A stretch of DNA of 64,000 nt, taken from the NCBI RefSeq assembly GCF_000763055.1, contig NZ_KN214134.1, positions 265,318-329,317 of the forward strand, given 5' to 3'. The stretch comes from Collinsella sp. 4_8_47FAA (lineage in GTDB: Bacteria; Actinomycetota; Coriobacteriia; Coriobacteriales; Coriobacteriaceae). Below the pieces are notes generated by a model. The model was not told the origin of the DNA. It searched no databases and worked only from the letters and a program-made list of their open reading frames with translations. Positions within the stretch are counted from its first letter, which is position 1, and each line of letters opens with the position of its first letter. Shown here piece after piece: positions 9,168 through 17,907 of this stretch. A program made the translations under genes and the position numbers.

Positions 9168-9580
9168 CGACGGTTCACCTTCATGACCACATCGCCAATC
9201 TGGACTTCGTCGCCCTCGCGCAGCGTCGCGGGCTCCACGAGCTGGCGGCCGTTGACGAGCGTGCCGTTAAGCGAGTTGAGGTCCTCGATGATGAGCGCCG
9301 GGCCCTGCAGCGAAAAGCGCGCATGCGAGGCCGAGACGAACGGTTCATTGATGCAGATGTCCGAAGATGGCGAGCGACCGACGATGACGGGGCCGAGCAT
9401 GTCTACGTGGATGCCGCGGATACCGCGCGGACCCTTGTCCACATCAATCGTCCAGATAGCCGAGTCGCGGCGCTGCCCGCGCACAAGTCCCACGCCGGTC
9501 TTCATGACGGCGAACAGGAAGATATAGAGCAGGGCGACCAAGACGATGCGGCCTGCAAAAAGGACGATATCGATGTTCAT
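9164..9580 (-). CDS. FHA-domain membrane protein (FhaB/FipA type)
   Basis: A short protein (138 residues) with an N-terminal membrane helix (about 5-27) and a C-terminal FHA phosphothreonine-binding domain. The FHA core is clear: IVGRSPSSDICI, SASHARF and LNSLNGTLVNG. In mycobacteria the equivalent protein binds phosphorylated partners in the division and wall machinery. It lies between the FhaA-like gene and the phosphatase gene. Its ribosome-binding site (AGGGG) overlaps the end of the FhaA gene. Confidence 0.88.
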   Translation of the reverse strand: MNIDIVLFAGRIVLVALLYIFLFAVMKTGVGLVRGQRRDSAIWTIDVDKGPRGIRGIHVDMLGPVIVGRSPSSDICINEPFVSASHARFSLQGPALIIEDLNSLNGTLVNGRQLVEPATLREGDEVQIGDVVMKVNRR

Positions 9581-9586
9581 AAGCGA

Positions 9587-10600
9587 CTATCCCCTAAATT
9601 CAAAGGTACTCAGGCCAAACGTCAGCAGATCGCCGTTGCGCAGCGGGCAGCGCGTAATGCGGCGGTTGTTGACGAGCGTGCCGTTGGTGGAATTGAGGTC
9701 CTCGATCGACCAATCCGAGCCCGTAAAGGTGAGCTGGGCGTGGCGGCGCGACACGTTGGGGTCGCGCAGGGCAATGTCGGAAACTGAGCGCTCGCGACCG
9801 ATGGTCACCTGTGCGGAGGTGATGCTATGGCTCTCGCCGCTCACGACGTCGACGAGCTGGGCGAGCGGGCGCTGCGGGGCGCGAGTGCTCGCCATGTTGG
9901 AGGCGATGCCGGCTGCGGCGCCTAGGCCCACGGCGGCACCGGTCGCGGCGGCTCCGCCCATGCCGGCAAGCGCGTCGCGCGAGACGGTCTGCGGCACCGG
10001 GATGGGTGCGGCGGCGGGGTCGGGGACGCTAGGCGCGAAGGGGTCTGCCACGGCAAGCGGGTCGGGAGCGGCGGCGCGAGGCGTCGGCTGCTGCTGGGGC
10101 ATGGCGGCGGGGCGCTGCTGCTGCGGGGCAGCAAACTGCTGCTGGCCGGCGCGCGGGGCGCTGGCGGCACGGCTTGCCGCGGAGTTGTTCTGGCCCAGGC
10201 CGTTTTGATAGGCGCGCTCTTCTTCGTACAGGCGGCCGAGCGTGGGGGCATCGACGTTCTCGGCAAAGACCGAGAACTTGCCGGCGCGCAGCTGCGGATC
10301 GATCATAAAGCGCACGAGGGGCTCGCCGACAAAGACATAGCGGCGCTTTTCGGCCTGCGCCTTCACGAACTCGCGGACCTCGCGCGAAAGCTCGGGGTAG
10401 AACGGGGCGAGCATGGGATCGTCGTCGGCGGCGATAAGGATGGTATAGAGTGCCGGCGCCGTGTTGACGCCGTTAATCACCAGAGTCTGATCCTCCATGT
10501 CGCGAGCGGCCTGCTTAGCAAGCTTCTTAAAGGAGAACGGGGCACGGGTGGCACCGAAGATGCCGGCCACGTGGTCCTCGAAGATGTTCAGGAAGTTCAC
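9587..10600 (-). CDS. FhaA-like protein, DUF3662 plus FHA domain
   Basis: The first 120 residues match the DUF3662 N-terminal domain of FhaA (MNFLNIFEDH start). A low-complexity Gln/Ala/Pro linker (about 135-230) leads to a C-terminal FHA domain with TIGRERSVSDI, VSRRHAQ and LNSTNGTLVNN. In mycobacteria FhaA binds a phosphorylated pseudokinase domain and regulates lipid II flux. The start codon is GTG, overlapping the stop of the upstream kinase (GTGA), with GGAGAG upstream. Soluble; likely recruited to the kinases of the operon. Confidence 0.9.
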   Translation of the reverse strand: MNFLNIFEDHVAGIFGATRAPFSFKKLAKQAARDMEDQTLVINGVNTAPALYTILIAADDDPMLAPFYPELSREVREFVKAQAEKRRYVFVGEPLVRFMIDPQLRAGKFSVFAENVDAPTLGRLYEEERAYQNGLGQNNSAASRAASAPRAGQQQFAAPQQQRPAAMPQQQPTPRAAAPDPLAVADPFAPSVPDPAAAPIPVPQTVSRDALAGMGGAAATGAAVGLGAAAGIASNMASTRAPQRPLAQLVDVVSGESHSITSAQVTIGRERSVSDIALRDPNVSRRHAQLTFTGSDWSIEDLNSTNGTLVNNRRITRCPLRNGDLLTFGLSTFEFRG

Positions 10601-12456
10601 GAAAGATCACTCTCCGTATAGGTTCTTTGGTATCCGAGCAAATATAGGCATATCCCAACGATTATAGAGGATAGGGTTCCCGCAACCGCCGCCTTGGCGA
10701 CGACCGCGGCTGCAAGGCTGGCAATTTCCATATGGTGTGCAAGACAGGACGCCGCTGCGCAGCCGATGCCGGTGACAGCGATGGCGGCGATTGCGGCAAG
10801 GTTTGAGCCCTGGTCGGCACGCTTGGCATGGGCATTGAGCAGCGCGGATGATGCTGCGGCAGTTGCCGCGACCAGCACAAAGGCAGTCCAAAGGAGCGGA
10901 TCTCCCAGCGCTGCGGCAACGTTACCGAGCCCCAGCACGCCTCCGGCTGAAAGCGCGACCGTGGCCAGACGGGCAAAAAGCGCGCCCATGCCCGTTGCCG
11001 CGGCGGCGCTTGCCGGGCCGAGCCAAAATGAAGCGACGCCGGCGGCGACCCCAGCTGCCAGGAAGGTATTGCCGGTCAGACAGCCAAGCGCGAGTGCACA
11101 GGTGAGCGCGGAGCTCGCGGCAGCCTCGGTACGACCCCAAGCGATCCACCAACCGGACATGGCGGCGGCAAAGATCACCGCGACGGGCAGTATCGACAGG
11201 ATGCCCTGCGCCTGCATGGTGGTGTTGGCCATGAGTACCAAAAAGCCCACAGCCGAGATGGCCGAGCCGATCTGGGGGGCCAGGCCAGCCGCCGCTCCGA
11301 TCGCGATGGCCGCAATGACCAGGCCGGGAAGCGCCGCGACCCCGGCCGTTTGCATCAGCAAAAAGCTAAAGGTACCGCACGTTAGCGCCGAGATAGCGCG
11401 CATGGTGTAGTCGCGCGCATGGCTCCAGCGCGTGCCCGCCCAGCCGAGTGCGGGGTCGATCTCGATGGCGTCGTCCTCGTAGTGCGACGGCTCGATATCG
11501 TCGAGCTCCTGCTCGTCATCCGAAAGCTCGCCAACCATTTGCTCCAGGCTGCGACGGCCTTCGCGCACGCTGCCCAGACTGGCAAGGAGCTGGTCGCAAA
11601 ATGCCTCGATGCTGTTGGGGCGGTCCTGCGGCATGGGGGAGAGCGCGCTCATGAGCGCGGCCTCGGCTCCCGGGGGAAAGTGTGGTATCAGCTCGCTGGG
11701 ATAGGTGGCGCCGCCGATGATGCGGCCGAGCGAGTCGGCGGGCGTGGCCGCCATAAAGGGAGCGCTGCCGCACAGGCCCTCGTAGATCACACAGGCAAGG
11801 GCAAAGACATCAGCGCGTTCGTCGACCGTGCCGGTCTCGATATCGAGCTGCTCGGGCGGCATGTAGCCGATGGTGCCGCCGCGCGAACCGCCAAAGCCAC
11901 CGGCGGACGACAGTCGCGCCATGCCAAAGTCGGTGAGCTTTACATTGCCCGAGTGGTCGATGAGCACGTTGGCGGGCTTAATGTCCAGGTGGAGTACGCC
12001 ATTACTGTGGGCGAAGGTGAGCGCCTGGCCCAGGGCATCGGCAATGGCCGCGGCCTCGTCAAAGGTAAGTGAGTGGCCGTCCACGCGATGCAAAAACTCG
12101 GCCAGCGACATGCCATCGACATATTCCATAACCAGGTAGGCATAGGCTGTGTCGTGCGTAAAGTCGATGACCTGCACGATGTTGGGATGTTGAAGCATAG
12201 CGGCAGTGTGCGCCTCGCGCAGGACATCCATGATGTCGCTGGCGGGCATGCCGGCACCGTTGATAAGGGGGATGCGCTTAATGGCGACGCGGCGGCGCAG
12301 ATGCGTGTCGCGGCAGATCTCGATGGAGCCAAAACCGCCGGTCGCAAGTGTCTCGAGCGGCTGGTACCGCTTGAGCAGCTCGCGAGAGCTGGTGCCCTCC
12401 AAAGGAACGTCCGGCGAGAACCGGGCGGTATGTTGCGAGAAAAGCGGCATGGCCAA
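10597..12456 (-). CDS. Serine/threonine protein kinase with multi-helix membrane domain
   Basis: Residues 30-290 form a kinase domain with ATGGFGSIE, the VAIKRI lysine, a DFG and a MPPEQ segment. The catalytic loop reads HLDIKPAN rather than HRD, so the Arg that normally contacts the phosphorylated activation loop is replaced by Leu; the catalytic Asp remains. An acidic linker (310-345) is followed by about nine hydrophobic helices (360-610) rich in Ala and Gly. It has no PASTA domain, so it probably senses something in the membrane. It is the first gene of the operon and overlaps the FhaA gene by 4 bases. Confidence 0.88.
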   Translation of the reverse strand: MAMPLFSQHTARFSPDVPLEGTSSRELLKRYQPLETLATGGFGSIEICRDTHLRRRVAIKRIPLINGAGMPASDIMDVLREAHTAAMLQHPNIVQVIDFTHDTAYAYLVMEYVDGMSLAEFLHRVDGHSLTFDEAAAIADALGQALTFAHSNGVLHLDIKPANVLIDHSGNVKLTDFGMARLSSAGGFGGSRGGTIGYMPPEQLDIETGTVDERADVFALACVIYEGLCGSAPFMAATPADSLGRIIGGATYPSELIPHFPPGAEAALMSALSPMPQDRPNSIEAFCDQLLASLGSVREGRRSLEQMVGELSDDEQELDDIEPSHYEDDAIEIDPALGWAGTRWSHARDYTMRAISALTCGTFSFLLMQTAGVAALPGLVIAAIAIGAAAGLAPQIGSAISAVGFLVLMANTTMQAQGILSILPVAVIFAAAMSGWWIAWGRTEAAASSALTCALALGCLTGNTFLAAGVAAGVASFWLGPASAAAATGMGALFARLATVALSAGGVLGLGNVAAALGDPLLWTAFVLVAATAAASSALLNAHAKRADQGSNLAAIAAIAVTGIGCAAASCLAHHMEIASLAAAVVAKAAVAGTLSSIIVGICLYLLGYQRTYTESDLS

Positions 12457-12530
12457 CCCTCGTGCGTTTAAAGTTCGTTTGCGAGCGGCGGGCGCGGGGC
12501 CGAGCCGTTCGCGGTGGCATAGATGCTGCT

Positions 12531-12539
12531 AGTGTAGCA
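12531..12539 (-). promoter_or_regulatory. Candidate extended -10 promoter of the kinase operon
   Basis: On the minus strand the bases read TGCTACACT, an extended -10 element, 75 bases before the first kinase start. No good -35 is seen. The leader that follows can form an imperfect hairpin. The second kinase operon has a very similar element, TGATACACT, at 17837-17845. Confidence 0.4.
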
Positions 12540-12594
12540 CGCTCGGGTGCATGGGGAGGATAGCGGGATGCGAGGCTGCCCGTCTGGCTTGGCC

Positions 12595-13311
12595 TTAGCG
12601 CTTCTTCTTGTTCTTCTTCTGCTTGCGCTGCTTGCCCTTGTTGTCCTGGGGCTTGTCGCCCTGCTTGGCCTCGGCGGCGGCCTTCTCGGCCTTCATTTTC
12701 TTCTTCTTGGTCTCGATGCGGAGTTTTTTGTTGATGCGGGCCTTGAGGAAGGGACCGAACTGCTCGGCATCGCCACGGACGAAGGTGTCCTTGGGGATCG
12801 TCACGCCCTGGTCGGCGAACATGGCCACAAAGATGCGCTCGCCGTCGAGTACGTGGTCGAGCTTGTCAAACGGGAAGAACTGCGACTTGCCGCTCTTGCC
12901 CCAAACCATCAGGCCGTCCTCGTTGGCGGCGACGCGGCGATAGCGGCCACCCATGGACTCGTCGGCCTCGACGGCGTCGATAAAGTCGCGGGCGAGCGTG
13001 TGGTGCAGGTTCTTGCTCCACCAGGCCAAAAAGGCGCCGAACACGATCAACACGACGCCGAACTTGATCCAGCTGCCGCCGGCCACCAGCATGCCGATGC
13101 CGATGAGCGCGGCAACTGCCGCGGCGACATACAGCGAGCCGCGACGCCTGGGCGAGGCGACCAGGCGGGCGAAGTCGGTGACCAGGTCGTTTTCGTACTG
13201 GTACTCGTTGAGGTACAGGATGCCGTCATCGGCTGCGGCCTGCTCCTCGAGCGCGACCTCGACCTGGTCGGCTGCTTCGGAGGGAACGAGGTTGCTCTCT
13301 GCGTCTGCCAT
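12595..13311 (-). CDS. YcxB-like membrane protein with Lys-rich tail
   Basis: Of 238 residues, about 1-55 are acidic and cytoplasmic, two adjacent membrane helices lie near 60-100, and the following region (about 105-190) resembles the YcxB-like C-terminal domain (FFPFDKLDHVL, TIPKDTF). The last 50 residues are almost only Lys, Gln, Ala and Asn, suggesting nucleic acid or membrane-surface binding. Function is unknown. It is transcribed divergently from dnaX and ends 138 bases upstream of the kinase operon, so it may read into it. AGGAG lies 10 bases before the ATG. Confidence 0.6.
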   Translation of the reverse strand: MADAESNLVPSEAADQVEVALEEQAAADDGILYLNEYQYENDLVTDFARLVASPRRRGSLYVAAAVAALIGIGMLVAGGSWIKFGVVLIVFGAFLAWWSKNLHHTLARDFIDAVEADESMGGRYRRVAANEDGLMVWGKSGKSQFFPFDKLDHVLDGERIFVAMFADQGVTIPKDTFVRGDAEQFGPFLKARINKKLRIETKKKKMKAEKAAAEAKQGDKPQDNKGKQRKQKKNKKKR

Positions 13312-13427
13312 GCTCTTTGGACTCCTATCGCGGCGGGCTCGCCGTACGGGTTATTATGGAATGCAGTATGCCGTGCGACCGCATGGCCGCCGCGGCAACA
13401 AGACTCAGTATACCCGGGGGAGCACCC

Positions 13428-15896
13428 ATGGAATCGTTGTACCGAAAGTATCGCCCGCTCACCTTTGACTCCGTGGTGGGCCAGCAGCATATCGTCTCGA
13501 CGCTCGAGCACGCCATCACCGAGGGGCGCCTGTCCCACGCCTACCTGTTCTGCGGACCGCGCGGCACGGGCAAGACCACCATGGCGCGCATTCTGGCCAA
13601 GGCGCTGCTGTGCCGCAATGCCGAGGCGGCGCGCGCCGAGGGTGCAAGCGGCTGCATGCCCGACGGTACTTGCGAGGAGTGCGAGCTCATTGCCGAGGGT
13701 AACCACCCCGATGTCTACGAGCTCGATGCCGCAAGCCGTACCGGCGTGGACAACGTGCGCGAGGAGATCATCAACTCCGTCAACTTTGCCCCAGTGCGCG
13801 GCAAGTACAAGATTTATATCATCGACGAGGTCCACATGCTCACGACGGCGGCGTTCAACGCGCTGCTCAAGACGCTTGAGGAGCCGCCGGCACACGTGAT
13901 CTTTGTGCTGTGCACCACCGACCCGCAAAAGATTCTGGAGACCATTCTCTCACGCTGCCAGCGCTTCGATTTCCACCGCATCGGCAACGAGGATATCGAG
14001 CATCGCCTGTCTTACGTGTGCGAGCAGGAGGGCTTCGATTACGACGACGAGGCACTCGCCATTGTGGCGCGCCATGCCAAGGGCGGTATGCGCGACGCGC
14101 TTTCCACGCTGGAGCAGCTGAGCGTCTTTGGCAACGGTTCTGTGCATGCGGACGACGCCCGCTCGCTTTTGGGCGAGGTTTCGGACCAGATTCTGGGCGA
14201 GTTTTCCCGCGCCATTGCCGATCGCGATGTTGCCGAGCTCTATGGACTGATCCGTGCGCAGGTCGAGGAGGGCAATGACCTGCTGGAGCTGACGCGCGAC
14301 CTGGTGGCGCATGTGCGCGACGTGTACGTTGCCTGCGTTGCCGGTGCCCGTGCCGAGCTGTTTGAGGGCGGCTCCGAGCAGGCCGAGGCGCTTGCTGCCG
14401 AGGCCGCTGCCTTTGGCGAGCATCCTGCCGACCGCCTGGCCCGCGTGCTGACGGTGCTCGACGATGCCGCACTGGAGATGAGGGGCGCGAGCGACGTGCG
14501 CCTGGTGCTCGAGATTGCCTGCACGCGTCTGGCGCGTCCCGAGGCCGATTTAACGATTGAGGCATTGGCCGAGCGCGTGGCACGCCTGGAGGCCATGATT
14601 GCCAACGGCGCCGTGCCGGCGAGCGTGGCTGCTGCTCAGGCCGCCGCGCCTGCAGCATCCGTACCCGCTGCTGCCCAACAGCCGACGCTCATTTCGGGCG
14701 CTCGTGCTGCCGCTCCGGCGGCATCCGCTGCCCCCGCTGCTACGTCCGCGCGCCAGGGCGGTATGCCTTGGGACCGCGGCGCTGCTGTTCCGGCTGCCCA
14801 GCCTGCGACCAAGTCCGCGGCTCCTGCGCCGGCGCCCAGACCTGTAACGCCTGCACGTCAGCCCGTTGCGGCTCCGGCTTCCGCGCCTGCTGCATCGACC
14901 GTGTCGGTGTCCAAGCCCAACAACGCCGCCCAGGTTGCCGCCGCCGGTGCTGCCGAGACCCCCGCGGTTGAGGACGCCGGCGAGCTCCAGCGCAAATGGG
15001 CCGAGGTCGTCGAGCGCGTCAAGGCTCGTCAGGCCTCCTACGCAGGGCTTTTGCTCAACGCCCGCGCCACGGCCGACGACGGCTCCAAGCTCACGGTCTC
15101 GTTCCCCGCGGGTTCGACTTTTGCCATTAAGATGCTCGGTCGCGCCGATACGCAGTCGGTGGTTCTGCCGACGGTCTGCGCGGTCTTCGGTCGTCGCACC
15201 GTCGACTACGTCCTGGATGGAGGTGGCACGCCGGCTCCTCAACATGAGGAGCATTCTCCATCTGCACGGGCTGCGGCATCTGCGGACCCGCAACCCGTGT
15301 CCTCGGCGGCCCCTGCATTCTCGAGCGCCAGCGCGCCGCAGCAGCAAGCAGCACCGGTAGCGGCATCGACCCCGTCGGCGCCTAAGCCAGCCGCGGCCAA
15401 ATCGGCTGCTTCGGTCCCCACGCCCAAGCCTGCCGCTGCGCCTGCGCCCAAGTCATCCGACCTGGGCAAGGCCCCCTGGCTGCGCTCGGACAACCCTGCC
15501 GGCGCTCCCGCCACGGGCAAGCTCCCGACTGAGCCCGCGCCCCGCGCGCCCGAGCGCGCGTCCGCTCCCAAGGCTCAGCCGTCCGCGCAGTCTGCACCGT
15601 GGGAATCCGAGCAGGTGCCCTACGACGATGCCATGGTCGCCGGTTTTGCCGCCGATGCAGGCGGGGACGATCTGCCCCCGTTCGACGTGCCGGCCACGGC
15701 GTCCGCGCCCAAGCCCGCTGCAACTGCCCCCAAAGAGGAGGACGCTCCTGCAGCTCCCTGGGAGTCCAACCCCGGCGCGGGCAGTCCCTTCGGCCATCAG
15801 GGCGCAGCCCCAAGCATCCCGCAGACCGAGGACGAGGCCAAAGACCTCATCCGCAGCGTCTTCGGTCAGGCCACCATCTTCAAGCCGGTGGAGTAG
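13428..15896 (+). CDS. dnaX: DNA polymerase III subunit gamma/tau
   Basis: The clamp-loader ATPase domain covers about residues 1-370: YRPLTFDSVVGQ start, Walker A GPRGTGKTT (about 43), four Cys of the zinc module between about 62 and 86, DEVHM Walker B (about 133) and the SRC sensor. A very long Ala/Pro-rich tail follows (about 400-800) with one ordered island (LQRKWAEVVERVKARQ, about 520-600). I chose the ATG at 13428, which has GGGGGAG upstream and matches the family start MESLYRKYRP. ybaB and recR follow after one inserted minus-strand gene, the classical dnaX-ybaB-recR arrangement. No SRP RNA gene was found next to it. Confidence 0.95.
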   Translation: MESLYRKYRPLTFDSVVGQQHIVSTLEHAITEGRLSHAYLFCGPRGTGKTTMARILAKALLCRNAEAARAEGASGCMPDGTCEECELIAEGNHPDVYELDAASRTGVDNVREEIINSVNFAPVRGKYKIYIIDEVHMLTTAAFNALLKTLEEPPAHVIFVLCTTDPQKILETILSRCQRFDFHRIGNEDIEHRLSYVCEQEGFDYDDEALAIVARHAKGGMRDALSTLEQLSVFGNGSVHADDARSLLGEVSDQILGEFSRAIADRDVAELYGLIRAQVEEGNDLLELTRDLVAHVRDVYVACVAGARAELFEGGSEQAEALAAEAAAFGEHPADRLARVLTVLDDAALEMRGASDVRLVLEIACTRLARPEADLTIEALAERVARLEAMIANGAVPASVAAAQAAAPAASVPAAAQQPTLISGARAAAPAASAAPAATSARQGGMPWDRGAAVPAAQPATKSAAPAPAPRPVTPARQPVAAPASAPAASTVSVSKPNNAAQVAAAGAAETPAVEDAGELQRKWAEVVERVKARQASYAGLLLNARATADDGSKLTVSFPAGSTFAIKMLGRADTQSVVLPTVCAVFGRRTVDYVLDGGGTPAPQHEEHSPSARAAASADPQPVSSAAPAFSSASAPQQQAAPVAASTPSAPKPAAAKSAASVPTPKPAAAPAPKSSDLGKAPWLRSDNPAGAPATGKLPTEPAPRAPERASAPKAQPSAQSAPWESEQVPYDDAMVAGFAADAGGDDLPPFDVPATASAPKPAATAPKEEDAPAAPWESNPGAGSPFGHQGAAPSIPQTEDEAKDLIRSVFGQATIFKPVE

Positions 15897-15917
15897 CTGC
15901 GCAGGCGGGTATACTGC

Positions 15918-16391
15918 TCAAGAAGAGGACCCCTTGTCCGGGCGCATCTGTATTTCGGACATGTGTAGTGTGGTGCCGCGTATGTCGCATTCGAGCAGAC
16001 AGGTGCGTGACGGTCGGCCTAGGATGCTGAGGTCGATACGATACGTCGCATGGCTGTCCGTGTACTCGACTTGCTCGGCGTTAATGGTTGCTCCGATTGC
16101 CAAATAAACGCCTAGCTCGGCATCGACAATCTTGAAGTCCTTTATCTTGACCTTGAACTCTTGATAGAGGGACGGGCTGTTGTAGTAGACGGTTCGGGTT
16201 CCGTCGGTGCACTCATCGGTCGTCTCCCATTTGACGACGGGCTGGTCCGAGCTGGCTATCAGTAGTTCTGCTCCAAAGGCTATAGCATGGGTGATGATAA
16301 CCAGTAATGCCCAGCCGACAAAGAGATAGAGAACCACATATGCAACGGGGTGTTTTGAGCGGATGTTTTGGAGCACGTCGGGGGCATTCAT
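15918..16391 (-). CDS. Hypothetical single-pass membrane protein
   Basis: This 157-residue protein has one membrane helix (about 17-42) and an extracytoplasmic part with alternating beta-like stretches and three Cys. I do not recognise a family. GGAGG lies 7 bases before the ATG at 16391. The gene sits on the opposite strand between dnaX and ybaB and is visibly less GC-rich than they are, so it looks like a later insertion in a conserved block. Confidence 0.5.
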   Translation of the reverse strand: MNAPDVLQNIRSKHPVAYVVLYLFVGWALLVIITHAIAFGAELLIASSDQPVVKWETTDECTDGTRTVYYNSPSLYQEFKVKIKDFKIVDAELGVYLAIGATINAEQVEYTDSHATYRIDLSILGRPSRTCLLECDIRGTTLHMSEIQMRPDKGSSS

Positions 16392-16421
16392 GGGGCACCT
16401 CCAAATTGCTGTCTGTGACAA

Positions 16422-16731
16422 TCAAATTATACCCTGCCATCATGAGCGCCGCCTCGAGCAGCGGTTCGGCATTTTGTTATCTAGCTGGATGCAGATAATG
16501 CCGGATTCCGGCTCTACAAGATTTAGCTTTCAATATTATGCAGATGCGAATTATTCAACTTTGCATAATCTTTGGGCGCGGCTTGCACTCCAGGACATGT
16601 ATATCGACTGAGGGAACACGTCCGCCCCGCTTGCTTGCCCCGCGCCGTGGTACGATTTTTGAGTTTGAAAGTCCCGCCGTGCTCCGGCTGCCCTTGCAGC
16701 TTGTCGCGCGGCCGCACGTAAAGGAGCCATC
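16422..16731. other. Intergenic region upstream of ybaB
   Basis: About 310 bases without a credible gene. The left half is AT-rich. A possible -10 (TACGAT, 16651-16656) with TTGCTT at 16631-16636 lies before ybaB but the spacing (14) is short. I see no RNA gene here. Confidence 0.4.
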
Positions 16732-17052
16732 ATGGCCGGTATGAACATGCAGCAGATGATGAAGCAGGCTCGCAAGATGCAGGAGCAGCTTGCCGCCGCG
16801 CAGGAGAACCTCAAGTCCCAGACCGTCGACGCCTCTGCCGGCGGCGGTATGGTCAAGGTGACCGTCAACGGCGAGATGGAGCTCGTCAACCTCACCATCG
16901 ACCCCGATGCTCTCGATCCCGAGGACGTCGATATGCTGCAGGACATGATCATGGCTGCCGTCAACGAGGCCGTCCGCGGCGTCAACGAGCTCGCCAACAA
17001 GCAGATGGGCGCCATCACCGGCGGCCTCAACATCCCGGGCATGCCGTTCTAA
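16732..17052 (+). CDS. ybaB: YbaB/EbfC nucleoid-associated protein
   Basis: At 106 residues it has the normal family size. The Met/Gln/Lys-rich N-terminal helix ([14 protein letters not shown]) and the [16 protein letters not shown] strand region are typical. The family forms dimeric DNA-binding tweezers of unclear role, usually encoded between dnaX and recR as here. AAGGAG lies 6 bases before the ATG; recR starts 13 bases after the stop. Confidence 0.93.
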   Translation: MAGMNMQQMMKQARKMQEQLAAAQENLKSQTVDASAGGGMVKVTVNGEMELVNLTIDPDALDPEDVDMLQDMIMAAVNEAVRGVNELANKQMGAITGGLNIPGMPF

Positions 17053-17065
17053 GACACGCATATAT

Positions 17066-17662
17066 ATGAGTGCGAATCACAGTCTGCAAAAACTGCTCGA
17101 TGAGCTGGGCCGTCTGCCGGGCATTGGTCCCAAGTCGGCCCAGCGCATCGCCTATTACCTGCTCGAGGCCGATGCCGAGGAGGCCCGCCGCCTGGCCGAG
17201 GCCATCCTGGAGGTCAAGCAGGAGGTCCACTTTTGCAGTCGTTGCTTTAACTACGCCACGGCCGATGAGTGCTCCATCTGCCAGGACCCGATGCGCGACA
17301 CCACTCGCATTTGCGTTGTGGGCGAGCCGCGCGACGTCCAGGCGATCGAGCGCACGGGCAGCTACCACGGCCTCTACCACGTATTGGGCGGTGTGATCAG
17401 CCCCATGGACAAGATTGGTCCCGAGCAGTTGCACATCCGCGAGCTGCTGGCACGCTTGGGCCACGAGGACATCCACGAGGTCATCATCGCCACCAACCCC
17501 AATATTGAGGGCGAGACCACGGCGAGCTACCTGGCCCGCACTATCAAGCCGCTGGGCGTCGAGGTATCGCGTCTGGCAAGCGGCCTTCCCGTGGGCGGCG
17601 ACCTGGAGTATGCCGACGAGCTTACGCTTGGGCGCGCCATCGAGGCCCGTCGCGCGATTTAG
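17066..17662 (+). CDS. recR: Recombination mediator RecR
   Basis: A full-length RecR (198 residues). It has the N-terminal helix-hairpin-helix [12 protein letters not shown], a four-Cys zinc motif (CSRC..CSIC), a TOPRIM domain with VVGEPRDV and [11 protein letters not shown], and the C-terminal [18 protein letters not shown] signature. With RecO/RecF it loads RecA on gapped DNA. No Shine-Dalgarno is seen before the ATG, so translation probably depends on coupling to ybaB. Confidence 0.96.
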   Translation: MSANHSLQKLLDELGRLPGIGPKSAQRIAYYLLEADAEEARRLAEAILEVKQEVHFCSRCFNYATADECSICQDPMRDTTRICVVGEPRDVQAIERTGSYHGLYHVLGGVISPMDKIGPEQLHIRELLARLGHEDIHEVIIATNPNIEGETTASYLARTIKPLGVEVSRLASGLPVGGDLEYADELTLGRAIEARRAI

Positions 17663-17700
17663 GTGGCGAGCCTGCTCCTGCCGTATGTTTTCCTCGCGAC

Positions 17701-17728
17701 GCACGGGGTAGTCATAATTTCCCCGTGC
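17701..17728 (+). terminator. Hairpin downstream of recR
   Basis: GCACGGGG (17701-17708) pairs with CCCCGTGC (17721-17728) around a 12-base AT-rich loop. There is no T-run after it, so it may be a processing hairpin or a weak terminator. Confidence 0.4.
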
Positions 17729-17814
17729 GACTGTGAGTTTGTTGTGCAACAAAGATGCTTCGTATCCGCTTATCGCATGGATGCTTCCGCTCGCATCCTT
17801 AATTTGCCCATTCG

Positions 17815-17892
17815 TTGCGCAACCTTTTGGGTTCGCTGATACACTCAAATATGGATTTGAATGAATGCGCCGCTCCCAAGCGGCGTGTTTTT
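17815..17892 (+). promoter_or_regulatory. Candidate promoter and leader hairpin of second kinase/FHA operon
   Basis: TTGCGC (17815-17820) and TGATACACT (17837-17845) look like a -35 and an extended -10 with a 19-base spacer. Inside the leader a terminator-shaped hairpin follows: 17864-17874 pairs with 17879-17889 (11 bp with two G-T pairs, loop CCCA) and then T residues. GGAGG and the start codon come 10-19 bases later. The order promoter, terminator, ribosome site is what an attenuator looks like. Confidence 0.4.
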
Positions 17893-17907
17893 GTTGGAGG
17901 AGAACGC

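Noticed and set aside
13312..13427. SRP RNA gene next to dnaX
   Set aside because: I looked for the conserved GGAAG/GAAGCA apical motif of bacterial SRP RNA and did not find it here or between dnaX and ybaB.
15903..15916. TATACT promoter-like word on the plus strand after dnaX
   Set aside because: No gene follows on that strand for 800 bases and there is no -35; it lies at the end of a minus-strand gene.
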